Origin: Ulvibacter sp. MAR_2010_11
GTDB taxonomy: Bacteria; Bacteroidota; Bacteroidia; Flavobacteriales; Flavobacteriaceae
DNA: 64,000 bases
Reading direction: 5' to 3'
Assembly (NCBI RefSeq): GCF_002813135.1
Contig: NZ_PHTY01000001.1
Coordinates: 987,501-1,051,500, forward strand
The position numbers were made by a program, and so were the translations under genes. A model generated the notes under the pieces. That model was not told the DNA's origin. It searched no databases and saw only the letters and a program-made list of their open reading frames with translations. The first letter of the stretch is position 1. Every line of letters starts with the position of its first letter. Shown one piece after another: positions 51,245-59,800 of the stretch.

Positions 51245-51757
51245 ATGAAAAATTACCTGTTTTGTCTTGTTCTCTTTTGTGTGACGCCTTTACTAGCGCA
51301 ACAAAGCACTCCCAAAGAGGCGTTTCTGGAAAAGTGGGAGAACTCAAAAAACTATCTCGTTGCCCTTGCCGAAGCCATGCCCGAAAATCATTTCGATTTT
51401 AAACCTACCGAGCGACAAATGAGCTTTAAAGAACAACTCGTTCATATAAAAGACAATATGGACTGGTTGAGCAATACCTATTTTACCGCTTCGGAATACA
51501 AAAGAGAAAAGGCCAAGCTTCCTGCAACAAAGGCGGAAACCATTGCTTTATTATCTGAAGCATTTGATGCTACTTTGAATATTATCAAAAATACGTCAGA
51601 AAGCGATTTATCCGAAACTGTAGATTTTTTCAGCGGTCTGAAAAGCAAACTACAGATACTTAATTTGCTGCAAGACCATGTATCTCACCATCGCGGGCAG
51701 TTAATCGTATACCTCAACCTCAACAATATAGAGCCCCCCAAGTATGTAGGGTGGTAA
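51245..51757 (+). CDS. Exported DinB-family protein
   Basis: 170-aa protein with an N-terminal signal peptide (about 1-19, PLLAQQ), unusual for the generally cytoplasmic DinB/YfiT four-helix family. The DinB fold is suggested by AMPENHFDFKPTERQMSFKE, HIKDNMDWLSNTYF and the C-terminal LLQDHVSHHRGQLIVYLNLN. The three His of the family's metal site lie around H67, H150 and H154. It lies 9 bp after hemB and is probably read from the same mRNA. Function unknown. Confidence 0.85.
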   Translation: MKNYLFCLVLFCVTPLLAQQSTPKEAFLEKWENSKNYLVALAEAMPENHFDFKPTERQMSFKEQLVHIKDNMDWLSNTYFTASEYKREKAKLPATKAETIALLSEAFDATLNIIKNTSESDLSETVDFFSGLKSKLQILNLLQDHVSHHRGQLIVYLNLNNIEPPKYVGW

Positions 51758-51812
51758 TATTGATCCCGTAAAGAATTAATAAAATTTTAGCACAACGAAA
51801 TTACTTTTCACA

Positions 51813-51820
51813 TACATTTG
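51813..51820 (+). promoter_or_regulatory. -7 box (TACATTTG) 4 nt before a GTG start
   Basis: Exact TAnnTTTG match directly upstream of the GTG at 51825. It suggests a leaderless mRNA for the 117-aa secreted protein. Confidence 0.5.
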
Positions 51821-51824
51821 TGCT

Positions 51825-52178
51825 GTGAAAAATTTAAAATCAATTGCCGCCTTTTTCTTGCTTCTCTCTTTTTTGCTGGGGTCGGGCAATGCTGCCTTTG
51901 CTTTTACTGAAACGCTTGCCCCGCAAACTACGCATGAGCAAGATGTGCTTAAGGCAACAAGCAATTCAAAAGCACTCATTTTTGAAGAAGTTTCGGCTTC
52001 AAAGATCAATCAGTCCCTTTCTGAAAATGAACCGGGATTGCTTGGCTTGTATTTTTCACAATCGGGAGAATTGTTCTATACTCCCGTTTCCGAATGTAAG
52101 GAATATGCATCGAGTCCGTTTCGGGATCATCGAAGGCTGTTGGAGCAGGTTCTCTTCCCCTTTCACTTTTTCTGGTAA
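51825..52178 (+). CDS. Small secreted protein of unknown function
   Basis: 117-aa protein starting with GTG. The N-terminus is a clear signal peptide (about 1-27, SGNAAFAF). The mature part is short, acidic in the middle, with a C-terminal basic/aromatic end (SSPFRDHRRLLEQVLFPFHF). No family recognised. An overlapping forward frame (51844-52194) has no signal and is rejected. A -7 box lies 4 nt before the start. Coding status rests on the signal peptide and start context. Confidence 0.6.
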   Translation: MKNLKSIAAFFLLLSFLLGSGNAAFAFTETLAPQTTHEQDVLKATSNSKALIFEEVSASKINQSLSENEPGLLGLYFSQSGELFYTPVSECKEYASSPFRDHRRLLEQVLFPFHFFW

Positions 52179-52273
52179 TTATTTTTGTGTTTAACGGTAA
52201 CCGCAAGGCGTAGCTGTATAGCTTCAGCATTGCCTTGCATTTAATTCAATCATTCACACATAAAATATTTATC

Positions 52274-52744
52274 ATGGAAAAAAGTTCAATAATTATAAAT
52301 AGTATCATGTTCTTGGTAATCGCAATTCCATTAGCATTTTTAGTAATATACACCACTCAAGGTGAGAAAAGAGTAAAGAAAAAAGTGATTAAATTATGTC
52401 GGGCCAGCGGAGTCAACCTCTCTGTGTTCGATATCACGGGAAATGTAGTATTAGGACTGGATTCAGTTTCCAAAAAATTAGTGGTTTCCAACAGAAAACA
52501 GCTTGAAAACGATTTTCAAATCATCGATCTCCCAACTTTAAAAGATTGTCGAGTTAAAACAGTTAAATTAACGTCAAAAACCACAGACTGGGTAGGACTC
52601 GAACTGGTTGGAACGGATTACAATAAGGAAGTTGCATTCTATGCCGAAGACGATGAAGACAACCCTTCAACCGATTCGCAAATTTGTATCCAACAGGCCT
52701 TAAAGTGGGAAAAAATAATCAAACCCTTGTTGAAGGCTTCATAA
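52274..52744 (+). CDS. Single-pass membrane protein of unknown function
   Basis: 156 aa when started at 52274 (MEKSSIIINSIMFLVIAIPL). One N-terminal transmembrane helix (about 6-28) leads into a basic segment (QGEKRVKKKVIKLC) and a compact alpha/beta cytoplasmic domain (about 40-150). KLVVSNRKQLENDFQIIDL and VKLTSKTTDWVGLELVG suggest a beta-strand pair. It ends with a helix (ICIQQALKWEKIIKPLL). No known family. Upstream, a possible 7-bp GC stem (52203-52238) could form a structured leader. A strong terminator follows 10 bp after the stop. Confidence 0.75.
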   Translation: MEKSSIIINSIMFLVIAIPLAFLVIYTTQGEKRVKKKVIKLCRASGVNLSVFDITGNVVLGLDSVSKKLVVSNRKQLENDFQIIDLPTLKDCRVKTVKLTSKTTDWVGLELVGTDYNKEVAFYAEDDEDNPSTDSQICIQQALKWEKIIKPLLKAS

Positions 52745-52753
52745 ATTAGACTG

Positions 52754-52779
52754 AGGGCGGTTTTTTACCGCCCTTTTTA
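52754..52779 (+). terminator. Intrinsic terminator after the 156-aa membrane protein gene
   Basis: AGGGCGGT pairs with ACCGCCCT around TTTTT, followed by a TTTTT run. Confidence 0.92.
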
Positions 52780-52848
52780 TGTATTAACATTAAAGTATAG
52801 ATAGTAATCAACAAAATCTTTAATTTAGTAAATTCTTAAAGCCAAAGA

Positions 52849-53943
52849 ATGACATTACTTATAGTTTACGCTGTTCTATCCATATTCTTTTCATTTTTGT
52901 GTTCCATATTAGAAGCTGCACTGCTCAGCTTTACACCTACTTTTATAAAATTGAAGCGCAAAGAAGGAAAGGCTTATGCGAAGACGCTGGCAGATTTTAA
53001 AAAGGATATTGACCGACCGCTTATAGCAATATTAACCATAAATACCGTCGCCCACACCGTAGGTGCCATTCTTGTAGGAGTACAGGCAGAAAAACTTCCC
53101 TATAAAGTTGAGGTCATGGGCATAAATTTGGTGGGAATTGTTTCGGCGGTAATGACGCTTCTCATTTTGATTGTTTCTGAAATAATCCCAAAGACGATAG
53201 GGGCTACCTACTGGAAGAAATTAGGTTCCTTCACGGCTATATTTCTGAATGTAATTATCTTTCCTCTAAAGTATACAGGCATTCTGTGGTTACTTTTACT
53301 TACCACAAAATTGATAGGCAAATCGGCTCATGTTAGTACGATGAGTCGGGAGGAATTTATTGCCATTACCGATGCTGCCGAACAGGAAGGGGTTTTTGAA
53401 GAAAATGAGAGTGCCGTGATTAAAAACCTGCTCATTTTCAAATCGGTTGAAGCAAAGAACGTGATGACTCCTTTTCCGGTTGTAACGAGCGAAGAAGAGA
53501 CTATTTCCCTGAGTGAGTTTCATGAAGCCCACAAAAATCTGAGGTTCTCGCGTATTCCCGTTTACGAAGGTAAAAGCCACAATATTACCGGCTTTATCCT
53601 CCGGGACGATCTGCTTGAAGAAATTGTGGAAGAACACGGGGATAAACTGTTACGTGATATAAGGCGTGAAATAACGGTTGTTCAGGAAGAAACTCCTATC
53701 CCTTCATTGTTCGATACCTTTATCAAACAGCGAGCTCACATAGCCTTGGTGGTAGACGATTTTGGCAATACCACAGGCATTGTAACCATGGAAGATATCA
53801 TTGAAACTCTTCTGGGGCTGGAAATTATGGACGAAAGTGATGATATTGAAGATATGCAGGCTCAGGCAAGAAAAAACTGGGAACGGCGAGCAAAACGTAT
53901 GGGAATAGCAGTACAAGATTATACAGAAGACGAGAACGAATAA
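52849..53943 (+). CDS. CNNM/DUF21-CBS membrane protein (HlyC/CorC-type, without C-terminal CorC domain)
   Basis: 364-aa integral membrane protein. A DUF21/CNNM transmembrane domain (about 1-170) starts LLIVYAVLSIFFSFLCSILE, with the IVSEIIPKTIGATYW conserved pair. Two CBS domains follow (about 190-315), ending GNTTGIVTMEDIIETLLGLE. The usual C-terminal transporter-associated CorC/HlyC domain is missing; the protein ends in an acidic/basic tail. Related proteins take part in Mg or Co handling. It abuts ogt, whose ATG directly follows its stop, so both are on one transcript with the serine hydrolase gene. Confidence 0.9.
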   Translation: MTLLIVYAVLSIFFSFLCSILEAALLSFTPTFIKLKRKEGKAYAKTLADFKKDIDRPLIAILTINTVAHTVGAILVGVQAEKLPYKVEVMGINLVGIVSAVMTLLILIVSEIIPKTIGATYWKKLGSFTAIFLNVIIFPLKYTGILWLLLLTTKLIGKSAHVSTMSREEFIAITDAAEQEGVFEENESAVIKNLLIFKSVEAKNVMTPFPVVTSEEETISLSEFHEAHKNLRFSRIPVYEGKSHNITGFILRDDLLEEIVEEHGDKLLRDIRREITVVQEETPIPSLFDTFIKQRAHIALVVDDFGNTTGIVTMEDIIETLLGLEIMDESDDIEDMQAQARKNWERRAKRMGIAVQDYTEDENE

Positions 53944-54417
53944 ATGGAAACCTCCTTTTTACAAAGCCCTATCGGTATCATAAAAATCACCGGTGATAGC
54001 AGTGGTATAAGATCGGTTGAATTTACGGATGCTTCCGAAATAATTGCTGCTGAAATTCCTTCGGAATTATTCGAAGCAACCACACAACTCACCGAATACT
54101 TTGAAGGAAAACGCTCCCAATTCGATCTTCAGCTCTCTCCTGAAGGAACCGAATTTCAGAAAAAAGTATGGCATCTTTTAACCACAATTCCCTTCGGGAA
54201 AACAAGCTCCTATCAGGAAATAGCCAATAAATTAGGAGATCCCAAGGTCATTCGTGCCGCAGCTTCGGCAAATGGCAAAAATCCTATTGCGATTATTATT
54301 CCCTGTCATCGGGTTATAGGCAGTGACGGCTCTTTGACAGGATATGCCGGAGGGTTGCATCGTAAAAAATGGTTGCTGGAGCACGAAAATCCGGTAAAAC
54401 AGCAATCTCTATTTTAG
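53944..54417 (+). CDS. ogt: Methylated-DNA-protein cysteine S-methyltransferase
   Basis: 157-aa DNA repair protein that removes the alkyl group from O6-alkylguanine. The active-site Cys121 is in the invariant IPCHRVIGSDG. The DNA-binding HTH with the arginine finger is in SYQEIANKLGDPKVIRAAASANG. The C-terminal YAGGLHRKKWLLEHE is typical. It directly follows the CNNM gene with zero spacing and is separated by 1 bp from the serine hydrolase gene, a tight three-gene operon. Confidence 0.96.
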   Translation: METSFLQSPIGIIKITGDSSGIRSVEFTDASEIIAAEIPSELFEATTQLTEYFEGKRSQFDLQLSPEGTEFQKKVWHLLTTIPFGKTSSYQEIANKLGDPKVIRAAASANGKNPIAIIIPCHRVIGSDGSLTGYAGGLHRKKWLLEHENPVKQQSLF

Positions 54418-54418
54418 T

Positions 54419-55558
54419 ATGAAACGTTTTTTAAAATGGTTCGCGGGTTTCCTCATCGCTATTGTTGCGCTCTTGTACATCACCGATTATGAGTATATTC
54501 TAAAAGGGATGCGGATAGTTTATCTTACAGGACATTCTACCGCGTTTATCGACGACCATAGCTACTTTGAAAATGATACAATTGCGGCCAGTGTCCAACC
54601 TCAACCCTGGCCTTTACATGCAAATTACAATTTAGAAAAAGCAACTGAAAAACTAGTTGAAACGAACGAAGCGCTTGGTACTGTTGCGTTCCTTATTATT
54701 AAAAACGATAGTATCTGGTTTGAAGAATACGCAAACAACTATGGAGCCGCTTCACAAACCAATTCGTTTTCCATGGCCAAGAGTATTACTTCGGCCTTGT
54801 TGGGAAAGGCAATTCAAGAGCGTTATATAAAAAGTCTGGAACAACCGGTTAGTGATTTTTACCCTCAATTTAAAGAAAGTGGGATGACCGTTGGCGATTT
54901 GTCATCGATGGCTTCGGGCCTAAATTGGGACGAATCGTATAAGAGTCCGTTTAGCGTTACGGCTCGTTCCTATTACGCCGATAATCTAGCCAAAACCATT
55001 CTCAATTTAAAAGTTACTGAGTCCCCGGGCCGGCAATACACCTATTTAAGCGGAAATACACAACTACTGGGAATGGTTCTGGAAACAGCAACTCAAAAGA
55101 GACTAGCGGCGTATTTATCTGAAAGCTTTTGGAAGCCCATGGGATTTGAGCAACCGGCACTCTGGCAGGTAGACGACGCCAAACATCGCTTGGTAAAAGC
55201 CTATTGTTGTATTGCCGGGAACGCACGGGATTTTGCTCGTTTCGGGAAATTGTACAAAGATTTCGGTAAGTGGAACGGACAACAACTTATAGATTCTGTC
55301 TTTGCGGCAAAGTCGATTACCCCTCGCTTTGAAGAAAGCCCAGAATACGGATACGGGTTTTGGTTGAGCAATCATTTGGATAAAAAAATATTTGTGATGC
55401 GCGGCATTTTAGGACAATATGTAATAACCATTCCCGAAGACAATATAATTATTGTTAGACTTGGACACAATCGCGGAGTGAGATCCGAAAAACCTTTTAG
55501 TGACGATTTCTACATTTTTGTTGAAGAAGCCTATAAGATGCTGGAAAAAAATTCGTAA
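54419..55558 (+). CDS. Membrane-anchored serine hydrolase (beta-lactamase class C-like)
   Basis: 379-aa protein with one N-terminal membrane helix (about 5-22) and a periplasmic beta-lactamase/transpeptidase-like domain (about 70-375). The nucleophile motif S118-x-x-K121 is in SFSMAKSIT. The second motif, Y-x-N type, corresponds to YTYLSGNTQLLG. EYGYGFWLSNH and the C-terminal VRLGHNRGVR sit where the KTG/HxG motif is expected. Such proteins may be peptidases or esterases rather than lactamases. It is the third gene of the operon with ogt. Confidence 0.87.
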   Translation: MKRFLKWFAGFLIAIVALLYITDYEYILKGMRIVYLTGHSTAFIDDHSYFENDTIAASVQPQPWPLHANYNLEKATEKLVETNEALGTVAFLIIKNDSIWFEEYANNYGAASQTNSFSMAKSITSALLGKAIQERYIKSLEQPVSDFYPQFKESGMTVGDLSSMASGLNWDESYKSPFSVTARSYYADNLAKTILNLKVTESPGRQYTYLSGNTQLLGMVLETATQKRLAAYLSESFWKPMGFEQPALWQVDDAKHRLVKAYCCIAGNARDFARFGKLYKDFGKWNGQQLIDSVFAAKSITPRFEESPEYGYGFWLSNHLDKKIFVMRGILGQYVITIPEDNIIIVRLGHNRGVRSEKPFSDDFYIFVEEAYKMLEKNS

Positions 55559-55602
55559 ATATTTTGTAGTTTTAAGGGCGCTCCCCGATTATTTTTCACA
55601 CT

Positions 55603-56316
55603 ATGCTTACAAAAATTAACTTGGAACATATCCTCTTTCTGGATATTGAAACGGTTCCGCAGCACGAAGATTTTAACGATCTGGAACCCGTTGCACAATC
55701 GTTATGGGAACACAAAACGCAGTATCAACGCAAAGAGGATTTTACTGCAGAAGAATTCTACGACCGGGCCGGAATTTGGGCCGAATTTGGTAAGATTATC
55801 TGTATTTCGGTGGGATATTTTAAGATTGCCGGCGAAACCAGGAATTTTAGAGTGACGAGTTTCCACGGAGAAGAAGTAACTATTCTAAAAGAATTTAAAG
55901 TGCTTTTGGAGACTCATTTCAGCAGACCCCACCATGTGTTGTGTGCTCATAACGGGAAGGAGTTCGACTTTCCTTACATCGCCCGCAGAATGATTATTAA
56001 CTGTATTGACATTCCGTTTAAATTAAATCTCTTCGGAAAAAAACCATGGGAAATTCCGCATTTGGACACCATGGAGCTTTGGAAATTCGGCGATTACAAA
56101 ACATTTACCTCCTTAAAATTAATGGCTCATGTTTTGGGAATACCTTCTCCAAAAGATGATATTGACGGTAGCGAAGTTCGCAATGTATACTATAATGAAA
56201 AAGACATTGATCGAATAATTACTTACTGCGAAAAAGATACCACCACGGTTGCGCAATTATTTTTAAGGCTTCGGAATGAGCCTATTTTAGAAGAATCTGA
56301 GGTTTTGTCGGTGTAA
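55603..56316 (+). CDS. DEDDy 3'-5' exonuclease (PolB-like ribonuclease H fold)
   Basis: 237-aa predicted 3'-5' exonuclease related to the proofreading domain of family B polymerases. ExoI is LFLDIETVPQ (D14, E16), ExoII is AHNGKEFDFPYIARR, and ExoIII is ITYCEKDTTTVAQL with the Y-x-x-x-D form, so the four acidic residues and Tyr are all present. Length fits the stand-alone Bacteroidota family. It has no operon partner: 44 bp after the serine hydrolase gene and a TA-rich gap downstream. Substrate unknown, probably DNA. Confidence 0.92.
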   Translation: MLTKINLEHILFLDIETVPQHEDFNDLEPVAQSLWEHKTQYQRKEDFTAEEFYDRAGIWAEFGKIICISVGYFKIAGETRNFRVTSFHGEEVTILKEFKVLLETHFSRPHHVLCAHNGKEFDFPYIARRMIINCIDIPFKLNLFGKKPWEIPHLDTMELWKFGDYKTFTSLKLMAHVLGIPSPKDDIDGSEVRNVYYNEKDIDRIITYCEKDTTTVAQLFLRLRNEPILEESEVLSV

Positions 56317-56410
56317 TTTCCGAAGCATATAAATCTTTTCAGAATAGTGCCGAAGGTTGTATATCAGTAAAAAGATGTAGTTTTACAACATATAATAAAA
56401 ATTTAAGACT

Positions 56411-56785
56411 ATGAAAACGATTGCCATTTCCTTTAAAAAAATAGCTGTAATCCTATGTTTGATTACTGTGCCTATGCTAATTTCTTGCAAAGACGACGCA
56501 AAAACTAAAGAAACAACTACCGAGGTTACTCCCGTAAAAAATACCACCCAGGAAAAAGCAGCAACTCCTGCATCGGGTGAAGCTATAACTATAAATCCTG
56601 CACACGGACAGCCCGGGCATCGTTGTGATTTACCGGTAGGTGCACCTTTAAATTCGGAAGCAACGCCAACTAATACAAATAGCGGCTCGCCTGTGATCAA
56701 AGCGACAGGTACTACCGGGAATTTGAATCCACCTCACGGACAACCGGGACATCGTTGCGACATAAATGTTGGAGATCCATTATAA
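56411..56785 (+). CDS. Small lipoprotein with duplicated NPxHGQPGHRCD motif
   Basis: 124-aa lipoprotein with lipobox around C26 (PMLISCKDDAK). After a Thr/Lys-rich linker it contains INPAHGQPGHRCDLPVGAPL (about 60-79) and, after a Ser/Thr-rich linker, LNPPHGQPGHRCDINVGDPL (about 105-124). These are near-identical 20-residue units, each with two His and one Cys. The spacing is suited to metal or heme binding or to a cross-linked dimer. I recall similar units in flavobacterial lipoproteins but know no function. It is monocistronic with a strong terminator. Confidence 0.85.
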   Translation: MKTIAISFKKIAVILCLITVPMLISCKDDAKTKETTTEVTPVKNTTQEKAATPASGEAITINPAHGQPGHRCDLPVGAPLNSEATPTNTNSGSPVIKATGTTGNLNPPHGQPGHRCDINVGDPL

Positions 56786-56808
56786 TCTACTACCTTTTAG
56801 AAAAAGCA

Positions 56809-56843
56809 AAAAGCCTCGCGATATAAAATCGCGAGGCTTTTTT
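56809..56843. terminator. Bidirectional intrinsic terminator
   Basis: AAGCCTCGCGAT pairs with ATCGCGAGGCTT around ATAAA, flanked by A and T runs. It serves the lipoprotein gene (forward) and the M4 protease gene (reverse, ending 56864). Confidence 0.94.
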
Positions 56844-56863
56844 CATCCTAATTAAATATTAAA

Positions 56864-59800
56864 CTATTCTTTTACAAAGCGTTCGATGAATTTTTCTGCG
56901 CCTGCATTTACTTGAATAATGTACATTCCACTTTCCAGTGTACTTACATCTACTCGGTTGTTAAATGCTCCTTTACTCACCACCTGTCCAATTAAATTAT
57001 AGATCACATAATCTGTTGGAGTAGCTTCCAAGACATCTACATTCAGTACATTTCCTTGCACCGGATTTGGATGAATGCTCATTACTGCATTACTAGCTGC
57101 AGTGGTTTCGCCACCCATAATCCCTTGAATTGGATTGGTTCCCGGAATTACTACAATGTAATCTTCCACTTCGCCATAGGTAAACGACTCACAAGCGGTA
57201 GGAATGCCGTTGTATTTCATAGAAACACGCATTCTGGTTGGTCCTGAAGAAGCACTTCCCGGAGGTGTGAAACTTCCCGAGACCGGTGTTGCAGTCGTGG
57301 CAGCACGAGAATAAACCAATTCTCCGCTATCTGCAAAGTCTCCATCACGGTTATAATCAATCCATACAGCATATCCTTCAGAATAAACCGTGCCTGTCCA
57401 GGCCGGAGTTATGGTAATAGTATTACTTCCCGAGCTTAAAGTAGTGGAAAGCGATGTATAATTACCATATCCACCTGCCGAAGCTCCGGTTGCATTGTTT
57501 ATACTTCCTATTTGTACTCTTTGAATGTATTCATCGGAAGTATTATTACCATTGGATGCGCAATATCCTGTTGGAGGAGTTCCGCCACCGCCGCCGGTAG
57601 TCATGTTGATATTATCGATGGCAATATCGGCTTGCCAGGTTGATCCTGTAAGTCGGTTAAATCGCAGTTGTACACTACCTCCTGCATACGCAGAAAGATC
57701 GATACTGGCACTTAACCAGGCATTTCCTTTGTTTCCTGTCTGGCTCCATAAGCTCGTCCAGGAAGCTCCGTTATTTGCGCTGGCTTCCAAAGCAATACTT
57801 CCCATATCTGCAGCACCATACATATGATAGCTGAAGTTAAAGGTTGCCGAAGTTGCAGCTGTTAAATTCAAACAAGGAGAATTTAAAATAGCTCTCTTAC
57901 TCGGATAGTTAGGCGATGAAGCCTCAACATACATATACCAAGCCCCCGCAGCTCCGGTAGACGGTCCTGTGTTACTTGAAGGCGTACCTCCAGAATCACG
58001 GGTCCAGTCGATATCATCGGTAGTGGACTGAGTCCAGGCACCTAATGAACTTTCGAAACTTTCGGTGTACGGGAAGGATGAAATCCCACCTGTACAGCCT
58101 CCACCACCACCCCCGGTAGTAGTGATGTTTACAGTATTACTATATCCAGAAAGATTTCCGGCTGCATCACGTGCACGAACTCTAAAAGAGTAGGCTGTTG
58201 CAGCTGTTAGTCCTGTAACCTGAGTCGAAGTTCCGGTAACGGTTCCAAGATTGGTAGTTCCTTGATACACATCGTACCCGGTAACTCCTACGTTGTCTGT
58301 GGAAGCACTCCAGGAAAGATCTACGGTAGTATTTGTAATATTTGAAGCTGCAAGATTTGCAGGTACCGATGGTGCCTGAGTATCTGGCGCAGCTGCAGTA
58401 GTTACATTTACTGTATTACTGTATCCCGAAAGGTTTCCGGCAGCATCTCTGGCGCGTACTCTAAATGAATAGGCTGTTGACGCTGTCAACCCGGTTATTT
58501 GCGTTGAGGTTCCTGTTACAGTTCCAATATTGGTAGCTCCCTGATATACATCGTACCCGGTAACACCCACGTTGTCTGTGGAAGCATTCCAGGAAAGATC
58601 TACAGTAGTTTGTGTAACGTTTGAAGCTGCAAGAGCTGTTGGTGTCGAAGGCGCTTGGGTATCGGGTGCAGAACCGCTTAAATTAACCGTATAGTCTTCT
58701 ACTTCACCGTACGTAAACGACTCACAGGCAGTTGGAATGCCGTTGTATTTCATTGAAACACGCATTCTGGTTGCAGTTCCCGCTGTTCCCGTTGGCACTG
58801 TAAAAGTTCCGCTGTTAGGGGTGTTTGTTGAAGCAGCTTTAGACCATACCAATTCTCCTGCATCCGAGAAGTCGTTATCGGCGTTATAATCAATCCAAAC
58901 CGCATAGCCTTCAGCATATACAGTACCTGTCCATGTTGGAGTTACGGTAACAGTATAGGCTTGGCCTTCAGTTAAGGTAGTAGAAATACCGGTAAAATCT
59001 GAATAGAACTGAGCGCCTGAGGCGTTGTTGATTGTATTTAGCTGTACTCTACTAATATATTCGTCGTTTACATTGGTACTTGCAGAAGCACAGTAGCTTC
59101 CGCTACCACCACCACCATAAGCAGCGCCAACACCTACGGCGTGCCATGCATTAGTAACGGCTTGTTCTTCGGCTCCACCCGCTCCATACAAATCGATAGC
59201 AGCCTGAATGGCGCCTGTTCTTGCATTTGCAAAGGTAGAGTTAGAAGAAAGATAATTATTTAGTGTTCTATAAGAAATTGCAGCCGCTTTAGTCATTCCA
59301 ATTCCTGCAACATTGAACGAACTCCCAATGTCGTTGGTGCCTGAACCACCTACTACCGCAAGATAGAACCAATAGTTAAGTACGCCTGAGTTGGTATGTA
59401 CTCCACAGTAATCGTTGCTTTGGGTAGGTGTACCGCAATTCGGATTTTGCCAGTATGTTCCTCCATATGTATCCGGCTGACCTAATGAAGTTGGATTGCT
59501 CATAGAACGCAACGCGGCAGAACCACTACGCCTGTCTATTTCATCTCCAATTAACCATACGGCTGCAGATGGATTCGTTTCACTTCCGTTTCCTTTGGCG
59601 AAATGCTCAACAGCAGCTCCCCAAATATCTGAAAATCCTTCGTTTAAGGCGCCCGATTCTCTTTGGTACGCCAGGTTTGCGGTGAATTCGGTTACAGCGT
59701 GACCAATTTCGTGAGCAGCCACATCGATTGATGTTAGTGCATCAAAACCGTTGCAACCTTCATTAACACAAGAACCATCTCCGTAAGACATTACAGATCC

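Noticed and set aside
51844-52194. Alternative 116-codon forward frame overlapping the 117-aa secreted protein
   Set aside because: No signal peptide, Cys/Phe-rich random-looking composition, and no promoter-start arrangement; the GTG frame at 51825 is better.
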